Shown piece after piece: positions 6,897 through 15,854 of a DNA stretch of 22,233 bases. The notes under the pieces were generated by a model, which had not been told where the DNA came from, searched no databases, and worked only from the letters and a program-made list of their open reading frames with translations. The translations under genes were made by a program, and so were the position numbers. Each line of letters opens with the position of its first letter. Position 1 is the stretch's first letter. Source of the stretch: Oscillospiraceae bacterium (GTDB lineage: Bacteria > Bacillota > Clostridia > Oscillospirales > Ruminococcaceae); the NCBI GenBank assembly GCA_020024155.1, contig JAHHUE010000024.1:1-22233 (forward strand), in the 5' to 3' direction.

Positions 6897-8063
6897 TTAT
6901 TTTGTAATTTCCAAAAGTCTGTCTGCAACAACTTTTGCATCGTCAAGAGAAAGACTTGTGGAACAAGGGATATTAACAACGCGTTTTACATAATACTGTG
7001 CTTTGGATAAATCCATTCTCTGACAATCTTTGTATGGTTCAAGGTCACTGATAAGAGCCCAAATTGGTCTTGTCTGGATTTTATCATCGCTCATACCTTG
7101 TATAACTTGGTCTGTTGTCATATTGTTATCTTTAAGCAATACGGAATAAAACCATCTGTTTGAACTAATATCTTCTCTAAATGGCAAAATTTCAAGACCG
7201 TTTTTACCGTGAATATTTTCCACATAGTAATTGTAATTTCTTTCTTTAATCTCAATAAATTTATCAAGACATTCCATTTGAGCAACGCCCAAAGCAGCTT
7301 GAAGATTTGTCATACGATAGTTATATCCGATTTCATCGTGATAGAATCTAAGTTCATCGGATTTTGCCTGAGTGGAAAGGTGTTTTGCGTGTTTTGCCCA
7401 GTCATTGTGATTGGAAACAAGCATACCGCCGCCGCCTGTTGTAATTATTTTATTTCCGTTAAAGCTGTAACAGCCAATATCACCGATTGTGCCTGCATAT
7501 TTGCCTGCATATCTGCCTTCTTTTACAATACTGCCAAGTGCTTCTGTTGCGTCTTCAATAACAACAAGGTTATATTCTTTTGCAAGGTCCATAAGTTTTT
7601 CCATATCGCAGATATTGCCAAAAACATGAACTGTCATCATTGCAGAAACCTTTCTGCCTGTTTTTTTATTGTATGTTGCACCATCTCGTTTTTCGCAGTG
7701 ATTTTCAAGAAAATCTCTTACACTTTCAGGATTCATACAAAGATAATCGTCACAGTCTACAAAAACAGGTTCTGCGTGTAAATATTTAACCGGATTAACT
7801 GCCGCAATAAAAGTGAGTGCCGGCACAATAACTTCTTCATTTTCTTTTACACCGGAAACTATAAGAGCAAGGTGCAAAGAAGATGTACCGCTTGCTGTTG
7901 CAACAGCCATTGGCATTTTTACATATTCAGCCACTGCGTTTTCAAAGCTTGTAACATAACCGCCGCCTGTGGAAACCCATGTGGTGACAACTGCGTCATC
8001 AACATATTTTCTTTCATTCCCTTCAAAATTAGGTACTGATAAAGGAATAAATTTTGTATTCAT
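6897..8063 (-). CDS. legC: DegT/DnrJ/EryC1-family PLP aminotransferase (LegC-like)
   Basis: This 388-aa cytosolic PLP enzyme is expected to convert the 4-keto-6-deoxy nucleotide sugar made by LegB into a 4-amino sugar, with glutamate as likely donor. The N-terminal PLSVPNFEGNE start, EDATEALGS (Asp171 for the PLP ring nitrogen) and SFNGNKIITTGGGG (Lys205 as the Schiff-base lysine) are all present. The length is normal. GGAGG precedes the ATG at 8063, and an internal promoter is seen at 8130-8158. It is separated from LegB by three membrane-protein genes, an uncommon order. The LegC assignment rests on the linked LegB, LegX, LegG and LegI genes. A PseC- or PglE-type reaction is possible but fits the set less well. 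Confidence 0.87.
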   Translation of the reverse strand: MNTKFIPLSVPNFEGNERKYVDDAVVTTWVSTGGGYVTSFENAVAEYVKMPMAVATASGTSSLHLALIVSGVKENEEVIVPALTFIAAVNPVKYLHAEPVFVDCDDYLCMNPESVRDFLENHCEKRDGATYNKKTGRKVSAMMTVHVFGNICDMEKLMDLAKEYNLVVIEDATEALGSIVKEGRYAGKYAGTIGDIGCYSFNGNKIITTGGGGMLVSNHNDWAKHAKHLSTQAKSDELRFYHDEIGYNYRMTNLQAALGVAQMECLDKFIEIKERNYNYYVENIHGKNGLEILPFREDISSNRWFYSVLLKDNNMTTDQVIQGMSDDKIQTRPIWALISDLEPYKDCQRMDLSKAQYYVKRVVNIPCSTSLSLDDAKVVADRLLEITK

Positions 8064-8129
8064 TGTTGATTACCTCCATTAAGGCTTTTTGCCTTTATAT
8101 AAATACATTAAATTTAATTAGTACAAAAA

Positions 8130-8158
8130 AGTATACACCCAAAACAAAAAATAGTTAA
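8130..8158 (-). promoter_or_regulatory. Internal promoter for legC-legX
   Basis: On the minus strand TTAACT and TATACT lie 17 bases apart. The start would be about 60 bases before the LegC ATG. A small hairpin (AAGGC-AAAAA-GCCTT) lies just before the GGAGG ribosome site. It could modulate translation. Confidence 0.5.
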
Positions 8159-8167
8159 GTATTTATT

Positions 8168-8773
8168 TTATTTTTTTGTTTTGTAACCGTTAAATAAGTC
8201 TTTTAAAAGATATACTATACTTGAAATTATACAAGAATAAATTATCAGATTAAAAATATCTCTCACTGTTGGTTTAAAGTATTCAATGATATTTTTAGGC
8301 TTATTTATTATAATCTGCTCAATAGTCATTGTATTGCCTGCAAAAGTAGTTGGGTCAATACGGATACTCTTTAATTTTTTCAAAGGCATTGACGCTGTAT
8401 AAACATTGCTCTGGTCTTCCTTATAAAACCAATATCTTTTATGCGGAGCAAATCCTTGACCATCTTTTTGAGTATAATATACAAGCATTTCACCAGGAGT
8501 TACAGAAAACTGCCCTACTATCGAAATTCTTGCAACTTTCATTTCTTTTGTCAAAATAAGCTGAGGGTCACCGTCGGTGGAAATATATTCTCCGTTTTCA
8601 TTTTTTATAATTCCCACAAGCTCAAAATCATCAGCAGAAAGCACTTGTATTTCTGCACTGCTTTTTTCCATAGCAAAGCTAATACCATTTTTTAAAATCC
8701 AAAAAACAGAAATCACAGCCATACACAATGCAATTAACTGTATAGCAGAAAGATTTTTAATTTTTTTAATCAT
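8168..8773 (-). CDS. Small two-TM protein with an extracytoplasmic domain, function unknown
   Basis: This 201-aa protein has a hydrophobic segment near residues 10-32 and another near 173-192, with a polar, beta-rich domain of about 140 residues between them. The domain probably faces outside. It ends with the pattern KSIRIDPTTFAGNTMTIEQI, a beta-sandwich-like stretch often seen in cell-envelope glycan proteins. I do not recognise a catalytic motif. The ATG overlaps the stop of the upstream GT-C-like gene (ATGA) and has GGGGAGG in front, so the two are translationally coupled. It may be a partner or scaffold for that protein. Function is inferred from context only. Confidence 0.7.
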   Translation of the reverse strand: MIKKIKNLSAIQLIALCMAVISVFWILKNGISFAMEKSSAEIQVLSADDFELVGIIKNENGEYISTDGDPQLILTKEMKVARISIVGQFSVTPGEMLVYYTQKDGQGFAPHKRYWFYKEDQSNVYTASMPLKKLKSIRIDPTTFAGNTMTIEQIIINKPKNIIEYFKPTVRDIFNLIIYSCIISSIVYLLKDLFNGYKTKK

Positions 8774-10767
8774 CCTTCTACCTCCCCGTTTTTAACAAGT
8801 GAAAACTCTATATGATTTTCTTCACTGTTAGGATTTTTTATTTCATAATATCCAACTTTATTTAAGTTGTACTGTGTTACATCACAGCCAAACTCTTCTC
8901 CAAACGCTTTTTGCAGCTTACTGTTGCCGTAGTCCACCATAAAATGTGTTATCTGTGCATCTTCAACATACTGTATAAATCGTTTTCTCCATTCCTGACA
9001 GTATTGCTCATCGTCCATACCTGTGGAGTCAAACCATGGAATATCCATAACAATAACTGATGGGCTCATTTCATAAGTATATTTAAACCATCTTTCACCG
9101 CTGTCCTCTGCCTCAGCAAAGCAGAAAATAACATCATCTGGTTCAACTACATCTTCAATAGTTTTATAGCTTGCCTCAATGTTATTCATAACTGAATTGC
9201 CGTCATCCGTATACATAAGGAAAGTATTTTCATAGCTTACAAAATATTTAAACAATAAGAATACAACCAGTGAAAATCCAAATAACGCAAGTTTTGAAAG
9301 TTTTTCAAATCTAGGGTGCATTAAAGCAATACACAATGCAAAAACGCCTGTTGCCATAAATGCTATATAGTATGGATAAATATATCTTTCATAGCTTGGA
9401 AGTCCGTAAGCATTTGCTTTAAATATATAAACATATATAAATAAGTGGAAAATATAGTATGCAGTAAACCCTATTATATTTGTAACAAGCAGTCCGATTA
9501 TTTTTATAATATTTTCCTTACCTTTTACCAAAATAAGTGCTGCTGCAAAAAGAGCAAATATAACAATAAATGTCCTTATGCCGTTGCCAAACATAGATAT
9601 AGGTTTTACTGATAAGGCTGACAGCATTTCGCCTTGCATATCAATAAATTTCTGGCTTTTTTCAGGTGAAAAAAGTTCTTTTATCCCAACAACCAGCATT
9701 TCTGCCATACCAAGATTTTCTGCACCACCAAGCTCAAATCTGTTTGCCTGCAAAACATTTGCCATGTGAATTGTCCATGCCATAAATGTTGCAACTGTTG
9801 TTATGCCCATAAGCATACATACAGATATTTTGCCCAAAAGCCCTTTTATCTTATAGAATGAAAAGTTTTTCTGAACAAGTACAAGGTCTATAAACACTAT
9901 CATAATTATGATAAGTGAAAAAGCAAACCCCATATCTTTCATAAGTGTAAAAGCGATAAGAACCGGCAAAAGTGCAAGAATATGTCTGCCTCTGCCCTCA
10001 TAATTAAGATTATTGCAAGATTTATCATCACAAGCAAAAAGATATGTTGCAATTGCACCTGCAAATGTTATGCCAAGAGGTATATCTGCCATTATTGACA
10101 TATACACCGGCACAAGATAAACAATCTTTGTATATACTTCAAATACAAACGGTGTCATAAAGCCAAAGAGAAACACCATAAAGGCATAATGCCATTTATC
10201 CTTTTTAAAGCTTGCTGTCCAAGCACAAAATGAAGCAAAAAACAACACATCATAGCTGAAAAATGCTTTCCATTCCAAAAATCCCTGTCCAATTGGCTGA
10301 AAAAAAACACTGAGAACAGCCAAAGACGGTGGAGTTGTTTTGCCTATAAGACTGGACGGATAATAGGTGTAAATTGCACTGTGATATTTTGTAAGTTTCT
10401 GGCTTGTACCCCAGAAAGAAAATTCGTCCCATTGTGTAAGTATCGGTTGTTTTATGGAAAGCACTATAAACATCATCACACTTGCCACACAAAACATTAT
10501 TACACCGGGAGTAAAAAATTCTGATATATCTTCTTTTAGCGTTTGTTTATTTTTATATACAACAAACACAATACCAACAATTGCAATTATATAAACTGCC
10601 CAAATTGACAGCATAAGCAAATTTACAAGGCTTAACAAACTTATAAATGACACTATGCTTAAAAGCGAAACAAACGGTGTCACCGAAGGATTAAGCCCAA
10701 ATTGCTTATAAATGCAAAATGCTATAAGCAAAACTGCTATAAGCGATAAAATACTATCAAGAAACAT
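8770..10767 (-). CDS. Large multi-pass membrane protein, GT-C glycosyltransferase-like
   Basis: This 665-aa protein has many hydrophobic helices over about residues 1-530 and a soluble C-terminal part of about 120 residues. After the first few helices, WDEFSFWG (about 113-120) places an acidic pair in an outer loop, as in GT-C enzymes that use polyprenyl-phosphate sugars. The C-terminal part resembles the outer domain of such transferases. I chose the ATG at 10767, which has AAGG nine bases upstream. A TTG two codons earlier is too close to that site. It overlaps the end of the DUF2142-like gene and is coupled to the following two-TM gene. A GT-C role is a structural inference, and donor and acceptor are unknown. 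Confidence 0.7.
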   Translation of the reverse strand: MFLDSILSLIAVLLIAFCIYKQFGLNPSVTPFVSLLSIVSFISLLSLVNLLMLSIWAVYIIAIVGIVFVVYKNKQTLKEDISEFFTPGVIMFCVASVMMFIVLSIKQPILTQWDEFSFWGTSQKLTKYHSAIYTYYPSSLIGKTTPPSLAVLSVFFQPIGQGFLEWKAFFSYDVLFFASFCAWTASFKKDKWHYAFMVFLFGFMTPFVFEVYTKIVYLVPVYMSIMADIPLGITFAGAIATYLFACDDKSCNNLNYEGRGRHILALLPVLIAFTLMKDMGFAFSLIIIMIVFIDLVLVQKNFSFYKIKGLLGKISVCMLMGITTVATFMAWTIHMANVLQANRFELGGAENLGMAEMLVVGIKELFSPEKSQKFIDMQGEMLSALSVKPISMFGNGIRTFIVIFALFAAALILVKGKENIIKIIGLLVTNIIGFTAYYIFHLFIYVYIFKANAYGLPSYERYIYPYYIAFMATGVFALCIALMHPRFEKLSKLALFGFSLVVFLLFKYFVSYENTFLMYTDDGNSVMNNIEASYKTIEDVVEPDDVIFCFAEAEDSGERWFKYTYEMSPSVIVMDIPWFDSTGMDDEQYCQEWRKRFIQYVEDAQITHFMVDYGNSKLQKAFGEEFGCDVTQYNLNKVGYYEIKNPNSEENHIEFSLVKNGEVEG

Positions 10768-12352
10768 AAACAATTACCTTCGTTTCCAAATAATAAGCCA
10801 TAAACAACATAGAAACAGCGATTATATTAAATACAAAACTTGTGTATATTGCGCTTGTTTCGCCTTTTGTTTCATTTTCAGGCTTTTTCATATATCCCAT
10901 TGCCCAGTATGCAAGCACAAGCAACAGACCCATAAATGCAGGCAAAAGATACCTCATCTGCAAGCCTATAACCTGTGGAAGTGTAACAGGTGTCCAGCTT
11001 AAATACATACCTGTAAACACAACTGCGTATGTGAGCAAAGATGTTACAAAAAACATACAAACCTTTGAAAAATCTCGTCTTTCAAGTCTGTGGGCGTTTT
11101 TTAATGTGTTTATCATAACGATAATAGGAGTAAAGTAGCTGATAATGCGTATATCAACATCAATCCAGCCAAAAAGACCACCACTAAACAAGAAAAACGA
11201 TGTATTTCTCAATGTATCAAGAAATACAACCACATATCTCAATGGATTTGACAGTATAAATTTAAGTTGCTCTGCCGGATTTGTGTCACTCATTGTACGA
11301 GGAATTTCCCCATAATTTGAGAGAAGTTCAACGCTTAAACTTGTTCCATAGTAAAGCACAACAAACGCAGCAAAAGCCATAAGAGCATACTGCCATTTTT
11401 TTATTTTGCATTTCCAGTCATCATTGCTGATTACAAAAATAAGCGGAGCAAAAACTATATAGCTTATTTTGCTTGTACACAGCACAGCAAAGCTTGTTGC
11501 AAAAGCAATCGCCTTGTATTTATCAAAATTATTGCTTAAAACTGCACCAAACATAAGAAACATAAGTCCTAAAAGCATACTGTCGTTTGAACAGCTTGCA
11601 GCCATAAAAACAGTTATAGGCATAATCATTAAAGTGTACATAATAACCTTAAACCTTTTTGCCCAAGAAAGTGCAAAATAACAGCATAAGGAATAAAAAA
11701 GCATATTTGCAATTCTTGCTGCCCAGTAACAAATAAGTGCATCTGCGCCAAAAAGTCTTGCAATAAATATGCCAATTGCCTGAGGAATATACGGAATTGT
11801 CTGGAATATAATTATTCCAAAACCTTTGCCTGTTTCCCCGTTTTCAAGTGCGTTATGATAATTTTCATAACAAGTTAAAATTGTGTTGCCTTTTTTTGCA
11901 GGGTGACCATTTCTGTAAGCTGACGGAAAATAATCCATAAGCAAATTAACATCGTTTGGCCACTGTTGTTGCTGGTCATAATGAAAATCGCCCATAGCCA
12001 TTGCGTAACTGCGTAAAAAATGACTTGGTTCGTCCGGCACCTGATTTGGTGGGTTTATAAACGCAAAGAAAACACCGCTTATAAAAATAAGACAAGTCAT
12101 AAACAATGCCGTGTTTTTCTTTGAAAAATTCTTTGCAATCACAACAAAAACAGATAATGCCAAAAGTATGCCAAAAAGCACCATAGTACCTTTAATTTGG
12201 CTTATCCACTGTGGAGAATGAACAACTCTCACAAAATAAACTGCAAAAAAAGCAATGCAGAATAAAAGCAAACAGCCTATACCACTAAGTAGCATAGGCT
12301 TTTGTTTTAAATTGTCAGTTATATTTTTTAATTTTACTGCCATAAACTTCAC
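10757..12352 (-). CDS. DUF2142-family multi-pass membrane protein, predicted glycosyltransferase-like
   Basis: This 531-aa protein has about 11-13 hydrophobic helices. PPNQVPDEPSHFLRSY at 101-116 after the first helices is the hallmark of the DUF2142 family: an outer-loop DE followed by H and R, similar to GT-C active-site loops. The GTG at 12352 is the likely start because GAGG lies nine bases upstream. The ATG three codons later is too far from it. It follows legB by 19 bases and overlaps the next membrane gene by 11 bases. Its place between legB and legC ties it to the sugar operon. DUF2142 proteins are common in surface polysaccharide loci, but their reaction is not established to my knowledge. 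Confidence 0.78.
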   Translation of the reverse strand: MKFMAVKLKNITDNLKQKPMLLSGIGCLLLFCIAFFAVYFVRVVHSPQWISQIKGTMVLFGILLALSVFVVIAKNFSKKNTALFMTCLIFISGVFFAFINPPNQVPDEPSHFLRSYAMAMGDFHYDQQQQWPNDVNLLMDYFPSAYRNGHPAKKGNTILTCYENYHNALENGETGKGFGIIIFQTIPYIPQAIGIFIARLFGADALICYWAARIANMLFYSLCCYFALSWAKRFKVIMYTLMIMPITVFMAASCSNDSMLLGLMFLMFGAVLSNNFDKYKAIAFATSFAVLCTSKISYIVFAPLIFVISNDDWKCKIKKWQYALMAFAAFVVLYYGTSLSVELLSNYGEIPRTMSDTNPAEQLKFILSNPLRYVVVFLDTLRNTSFFLFSGGLFGWIDVDIRIISYFTPIIVMINTLKNAHRLERRDFSKVCMFFVTSLLTYAVVFTGMYLSWTPVTLPQVIGLQMRYLLPAFMGLLLVLAYWAMGYMKKPENETKGETSAIYTSFVFNIIAVSMLFMAYYLETKVIVYVS

Positions 12353-12371
12353 AACATTTTACCTCTTGATA

Positions 12372-13355
12372 TTAAAGGTTGTATATGTCTGTTTTATAGC
12401 TATCAAGATTGTGTTTAATCCACTCAATTGTTTCTGCAATACCTTCTTCAAATGTGTAGTTTGGTTTCCAACCGGTCAATTTGTTAAGTTCTTTTGCAGT
12501 GCCGAGAAGACGGTTAACTTCACTTTTTTCAGGACGCAAACGCTGTTCTTCGCAAACAATTTTTGCATTTGGGTTAATTTGACGGATAAGTTCGTTTGCA
12601 AGTTCACCGATAGATATTTCTTTTTCTGTTGCGATATTAAGTTCTCTGCCGATTGTATTATCATTTTTTGCAATTGTAACAAAACCGTTTGCAGTATCTT
12701 TTACATAGTTAAAATCTCTTGTTGGTGTAAGACTGCCAAGTTTGATTTCCTCTTTACCACTTAAAAGCTGTGTGATAATTGTTGGAATAACTGCACGAGC
12801 AGACTGACGAGGGCCGTAAGTGTTAAACGGTCTTACAATAGTAACCGGTGTTTCAAAACTGCGATAGAAACTTTCTGCAATTCTGTCTGCTCCGATTTTT
12901 GTTGCAGAGTATGGGCTTTGACCTTGGAACGGATGTTTTTCATCAATAGGTACATACTGAGCTGTGCCGTAAACTTCACTTGTGGAAGTAACCAAAACTC
13001 TGCGTGTATCAAGGTCTCTTGCTGCTTGAAGAATATTGAGAGTACCTTTTATATTTGTGTCAACATAAGTATCTGGTGAGTGATAGCTGAATGGAATTGC
13101 AATAAGTGCTGCAAGGTGGAAAACAGTGTCCTGACCTTTCATCGCAACACGAACACCGTTAGGGTCTCTAACATCGCCCATAACAACATTAAGTGCAGAT
13201 TTTTCTTCTTTGCTTAGTGTATCAAGCCAGCCCCAAGAACCAAATGAGTTATAAATGCAAAATGCAGTAACATCATAACCTTCTCTTATAAGCTGTTGTG
13301 TAAGGTGAGAACCTATAAAACCATCTGCACCTGTAACCATAACTTTTTTAGACAT
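12372..13355 (-). CDS. legB: NAD-dependent nucleotide-sugar 4,6-dehydratase (LegB-like)
   Basis: This 327-aa extended short-chain dehydrogenase/reductase is expected to convert a GDP- or UDP-HexNAc into the 4-keto-6-deoxy sugar that LegC aminates. GADGFIGSH at 9-17 is the NAD motif, and GDVRDP near 60-65 binds the adenine side. STSEVYG is at 124-130, and Y149-x3-K153 (YSATK) is the catalytic pair. VRPFNTYGPRQ, typical of the family, follows. The length is normal. The ATG at 13355 has GAGG upstream and a good promoter at 13408-13436, so it opens the operon. LegB is assigned from the whole gene set. On sequence alone a related epimerase/dehydratase is possible. Confidence 0.87.
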   Translation of the reverse strand: MSKKVMVTGADGFIGSHLTQQLIREGYDVTAFCIYNSFGSWGWLDTLSKEEKSALNVVMGDVRDPNGVRVAMKGQDTVFHLAALIAIPFSYHSPDTYVDTNIKGTLNILQAARDLDTRRVLVTSTSEVYGTAQYVPIDEKHPFQGQSPYSATKIGADRIAESFYRSFETPVTIVRPFNTYGPRQSARAVIPTIITQLLSGKEEIKLGSLTPTRDFNYVKDTANGFVTIAKNDNTIGRELNIATEKEISIGELANELIRQINPNAKIVCEEQRLRPEKSEVNRLLGTAKELNKLTGWKPNYTFEEGIAETIEWIKHNLDSYKTDIYNL

Positions 13356-13407
13356 ATATTTTTCCTCGCTTTTTAATTTTAGCTTTGATTTCTTATAAAT
13401 AATATAT

Positions 13408-13436
13408 ATTATATAATATCCTATTGCAAATTACAA
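13408..13436 (-). promoter_or_regulatory. Main promoter of the nonulosonate operon
   Basis: On the minus strand TTGTAA and a consensus TATAAT are 17 bases apart. The start would lie about 45 bases before the LegB ATG. It faces away from the plus-strand promoter in the same 154-bp divergent region. Confidence 0.6.
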
Positions 13437-13457
13437 TCAATATTTACAAACGGAATA

Positions 13458-13466
13458 TGTTATAGT
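13458..13466 (+). promoter_or_regulatory. Extended -10 promoter for the SGNH-protein gene
   Basis: TGTTATAGT gives TATAGT with a TG extension, 44 bases before the ATG at 13510. No good -35 box is seen at the right spacing. Confidence 0.4.
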
Positions 13467-13509
13467 AAAATATAGAATGGTTTAATATGTTTTCTGAAAG
13501 GATAAAACA

Positions 13510-14442
13510 ATGTTTAAGTTAGCAAGAAAACTGGCAATTGTATTATTGCCAATCATTATATATTTTGGCATTTTTATTTATTTTGAGCCATACAACTACT
13601 TTGGTATCAAACATAGTGAGTACAATGGTGACAGTGCTATTGTGCGTGTTAGAGAGTTTAACTCAAAGCCAAGTGATGTAATCATTTTAGGTGACAGTAA
13701 AATGGCTCACTTTGATATGGACAAAGTCAAGGAATATGTTGGGGAAGATGTAAGCCAATTAAGTTTTGGCGGAGCATCTCTCAACGAAAGTATGGACCTT
13801 TTTGACTACGCTATCAAAGAAAATCCAGATATTCACACTGTTTATTTTGGTGTAAGTTTTTACACATTAAACAAGAGCTATTACAAAGACAGAATGAGCC
13901 AGATTAAAACTATTGCAGAAAATCCTTTTGCATATATGTTAAATTTCAACTACAACATAGAAATGCTCAATGAAATTGTGTGGTTTTTAAAGGGCGAAAA
14001 AAATGTTGCGTCTGAGCATCACAAAGAATGGCAAAAAGAAGATTTTTACAATCCAGACGGAACAGAGAGAAAGTATCGCAAAAACCTTGAAGAATACGCA
14101 GACACAATTTACGATGTATGTACAAAAGTGCCATACGAAGTTGATACAGAAGATGTTGAAAGATATATAGAAATTGCAAAATACTGCAAAGAAAACGGCA
14201 TAAAGCTTTACACTGTTATGCCTCCGATGGATACAAGCTTAAAAGAGCTTGTTGTTGATAAGCTTGGCATTGATAAATACATTAAAGAGTTTATAGAGCA
14301 GGTAAGTCCTTATTCAACAGTTATTAACTACGAATATAACGAAGTTAATCCGTTTATTCAAGAACAGTTTTACGATGGTTTCCACCTTGATAAATACTCC
14401 GGATTGCCGGTTTTCACAAAAGAATTATTTACAGCAGAATAA
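13510..14442 (+). CDS. Membrane-anchored SGNH-hydrolase-like (AlgX/DltD-type) protein
   Basis: This 310-aa protein has one N-terminal hydrophobic segment (about 8-25) and an outside-facing SGNH-type domain. GDSKMAH at 61-67 holds the nucleophile-type Ser63. FGGASLN near 86-92 resembles block II, and D289-G-F-H292 near the C terminus fits the catalytic Asp/His. Such proteins include O-acetyltransferases or esterases acting on exported glycans, for example in alginate or teichoic-acid modification. AAAGGA precedes the ATG. It is divergent from the nonulosonate operon and next to a glycosyltransferase. O-acetylation of the surface glycan is therefore plausible. No MBOAT acetyl donor protein is adjacent, and the direction of the reaction is unknown. 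Confidence 0.75.
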   Translation: MFKLARKLAIVLLPIIIYFGIFIYFEPYNYFGIKHSEYNGDSAIVRVREFNSKPSDVIILGDSKMAHFDMDKVKEYVGEDVSQLSFGGASLNESMDLFDYAIKENPDIHTVYFGVSFYTLNKSYYKDRMSQIKTIAENPFAYMLNFNYNIEMLNEIVWFLKGEKNVASEHHKEWQKEDFYNPDGTERKYRKNLEEYADTIYDVCTKVPYEVDTEDVERYIEIAKYCKENGIKLYTVMPPMDTSLKELVVDKLGIDKYIKEFIEQVSPYSTVINYEYNEVNPFIQEQFYDGFHLDKYSGLPVFTKELFTAE

Positions 14443-14484
14443 ATGTATAAAAGTTGCATTTTTATATATTTTTACTTATGTACT

Positions 14485-14514
14485 TTGGTTGTATTTTGAA
14501 ACAAAAAGTATGAT
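14485..14514 (+). promoter_or_regulatory. Weak promoter candidate before the glycosyltransferase gene
   Basis: TTGGTT and TATGAT are 18 bases apart in the 95-bp gap. A 7-bp AT hairpin (TATAAAA/TTTTATA) precedes it just after the SGNH gene. Both are weak, and the two genes may instead be cotranscribed. Confidence 0.25.
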
Positions 14515-14537
14515 AACAAATAGGGAAGGTCAATATA

Positions 14538-15854
14538 ATGGCACTTGATTTTTTAATTCTTTACGAACATATTGTAAGAGAATACGAAAGTATAACTTTA
14601 CTTAAAGCAGAGCTTGAAAAGCGTGGTTACAAAGTTGAAATCCGTCAGCTTTTAGACCGTAAAAAACTGCGTCTTTTTACAAAAGACAAACCAAAGGTTG
14701 TTGTTGCCAGTGCAATGTATGACAACAAAACAATGAACAGTTTTGTGTATAATAATGTGGGTGTATGCAACAAGGTTGTAAATCTACACTGGGAGCAGGT
14801 TCTTAGTGAAGAGCAGGAGAACAGCCCGTTTTTCAACTGTGGTGAATCTGCTGCATACGCAATGCACACTTGTTGGGGAACAAAATCAAGAGACAGAATT
14901 GTAAAATACGGTGTTCCTATTGAAAACACAGCCATAACAGGTGCAATTCAAATGGACTTTCTCCGTGATGAATTTAAAGGCTACTACAAAGACAAAGAAA
15001 CTTTGTGCAAAGAATTTAACCTTGACCCTAACAAACGCCTTGCGTTATATATTTCATCTTTCTCCACAGCTTATATGTCTGACAAAGAAATTGATGAGCT
15101 TAACAAACTTGCAGGCGTAAGCTTTGACCAATTCCGTATTACAAGCCAAAAAACAATGAATGAAACTTTGGACTGGGTTGATAAATTCCTTACAACAGAA
15201 GAAGGGCAGAACACAGAGTTTGTTTATCGCCGACATCCAAGCGAATGGAATAGTCCTATTCTTGAAAAAATGGATAGAAAGCACAAAAACTTCCACCTTA
15301 TAACAGATTATTCCGTAAAACAGTGGATTGTTGCAGCAGATACAATTTTCAGTTGGATGAGCACATCAATTGCAGAAATTTATTTTGCAAAAAAATCTTG
15401 TTTTGTTGTTCGTCCGTATCCTATTGAATGGGAGTATGACCCTGTTATATACAAAGATTGTCGTGTTGTGGATAATTTTGATGATTTTATAAAGACATTC
15501 AGTATGGAAAATCCACCGTTCCCAATTGACAAAGATATGATGTTGAGCCACTATGACCAAACCGATGTACCAAGCTATATCCGTATAGCTGATGTGTGCG
15601 AAAAAGTTTTGCTTGAAGATGAAGGGGACAGAAAACCTTTTGACCACTTTAAACCGTCATTCAGTTGGATAAAATGTCTTTCTCTTGTAGCTTTACACGC
15701 AATGCACGCAATAAGACTTGACCCTGCAAAAATGAAAATTTTTGGCCCTATAAGCGAATGGGCAGGCAGAATTTACGGTCATATTGACAAAGCTTATGTT
15801 TCAAAAGAACAAGACGCACAGTTTCGTGCAAAAATTGATAAATTCTTAAAATAG
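14538..15854 (+). CDS. Predicted surface-carbohydrate glycosyltransferase (GT-B-like, capsule/teichoic type)
   Basis: This 438-aa, mostly soluble protein starts LDFLILYEHIVREYES, the pattern of surface-carbohydrate biosynthesis proteins that begin with a nucleotide-sugar-transferase-like N-domain. FVYRRHPSE (228-236) and SWMSTSIAE (272-280) resemble the donor-phosphate-binding half of TagF/KpsC/sialyltransferase-like GT-B enzymes: a conserved H-P, then S-x-S/T-x-x-E. A few hydrophobic residues near 385-395 may allow membrane contact. GGGAAGG precedes the ATG. It sits next to the SGNH gene and opposite the nonulosonate operon, so it is the best local candidate for the CMP-nonulosonate transferase. 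Donor and acceptor are inferred only, and a phosphotransferase role is an alternative. Confidence 0.7.
   Translation: MALDFLILYEHIVREYESITLLKAELEKRGYKVEIRQLLDRKKLRLFTKDKPKVVVASAMYDNKTMNSFVYNNVGVCNKVVNLHWEQVLSEEQENSPFFNCGESAAYAMHTCWGTKSRDRIVKYGVPIENTAITGAIQMDFLRDEFKGYYKDKETLCKEFNLDPNKRLALYISSFSTAYMSDKEIDELNKLAGVSFDQFRITSQKTMNETLDWVDKFLTTEEGQNTEFVYRRHPSEWNSPILEKMDRKHKNFHLITDYSVKQWIVAADTIFSWMSTSIAEIYFAKKSCFVVRPYPIEWEYDPVIYKDCRVVDNFDDFIKTFSMENPPFPIDKDMMLSHYDQTDVPSYIRIADVCEKVLLEDEGDRKPFDHFKPSFSWIKCLSLVALHAMHAIRLDPAKMKIFGPISEWAGRIYGHIDKAYVSKEQDAQFRAKIDKFLK

Noticed and set aside
7209..7781. 190-aa open frame on the plus strand opposite the aminotransferase
   Set aside because: It is Cys/Phe/Ile-rich, lacks a ribosome site and lies fully within a strongly supported gene on the other strand.
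12255..12764. 169-aa plus-strand frame spanning the legB/DUF2142 junction
   Set aside because: It is a Phe/Cys-rich shadow of two real minus-strand genes.
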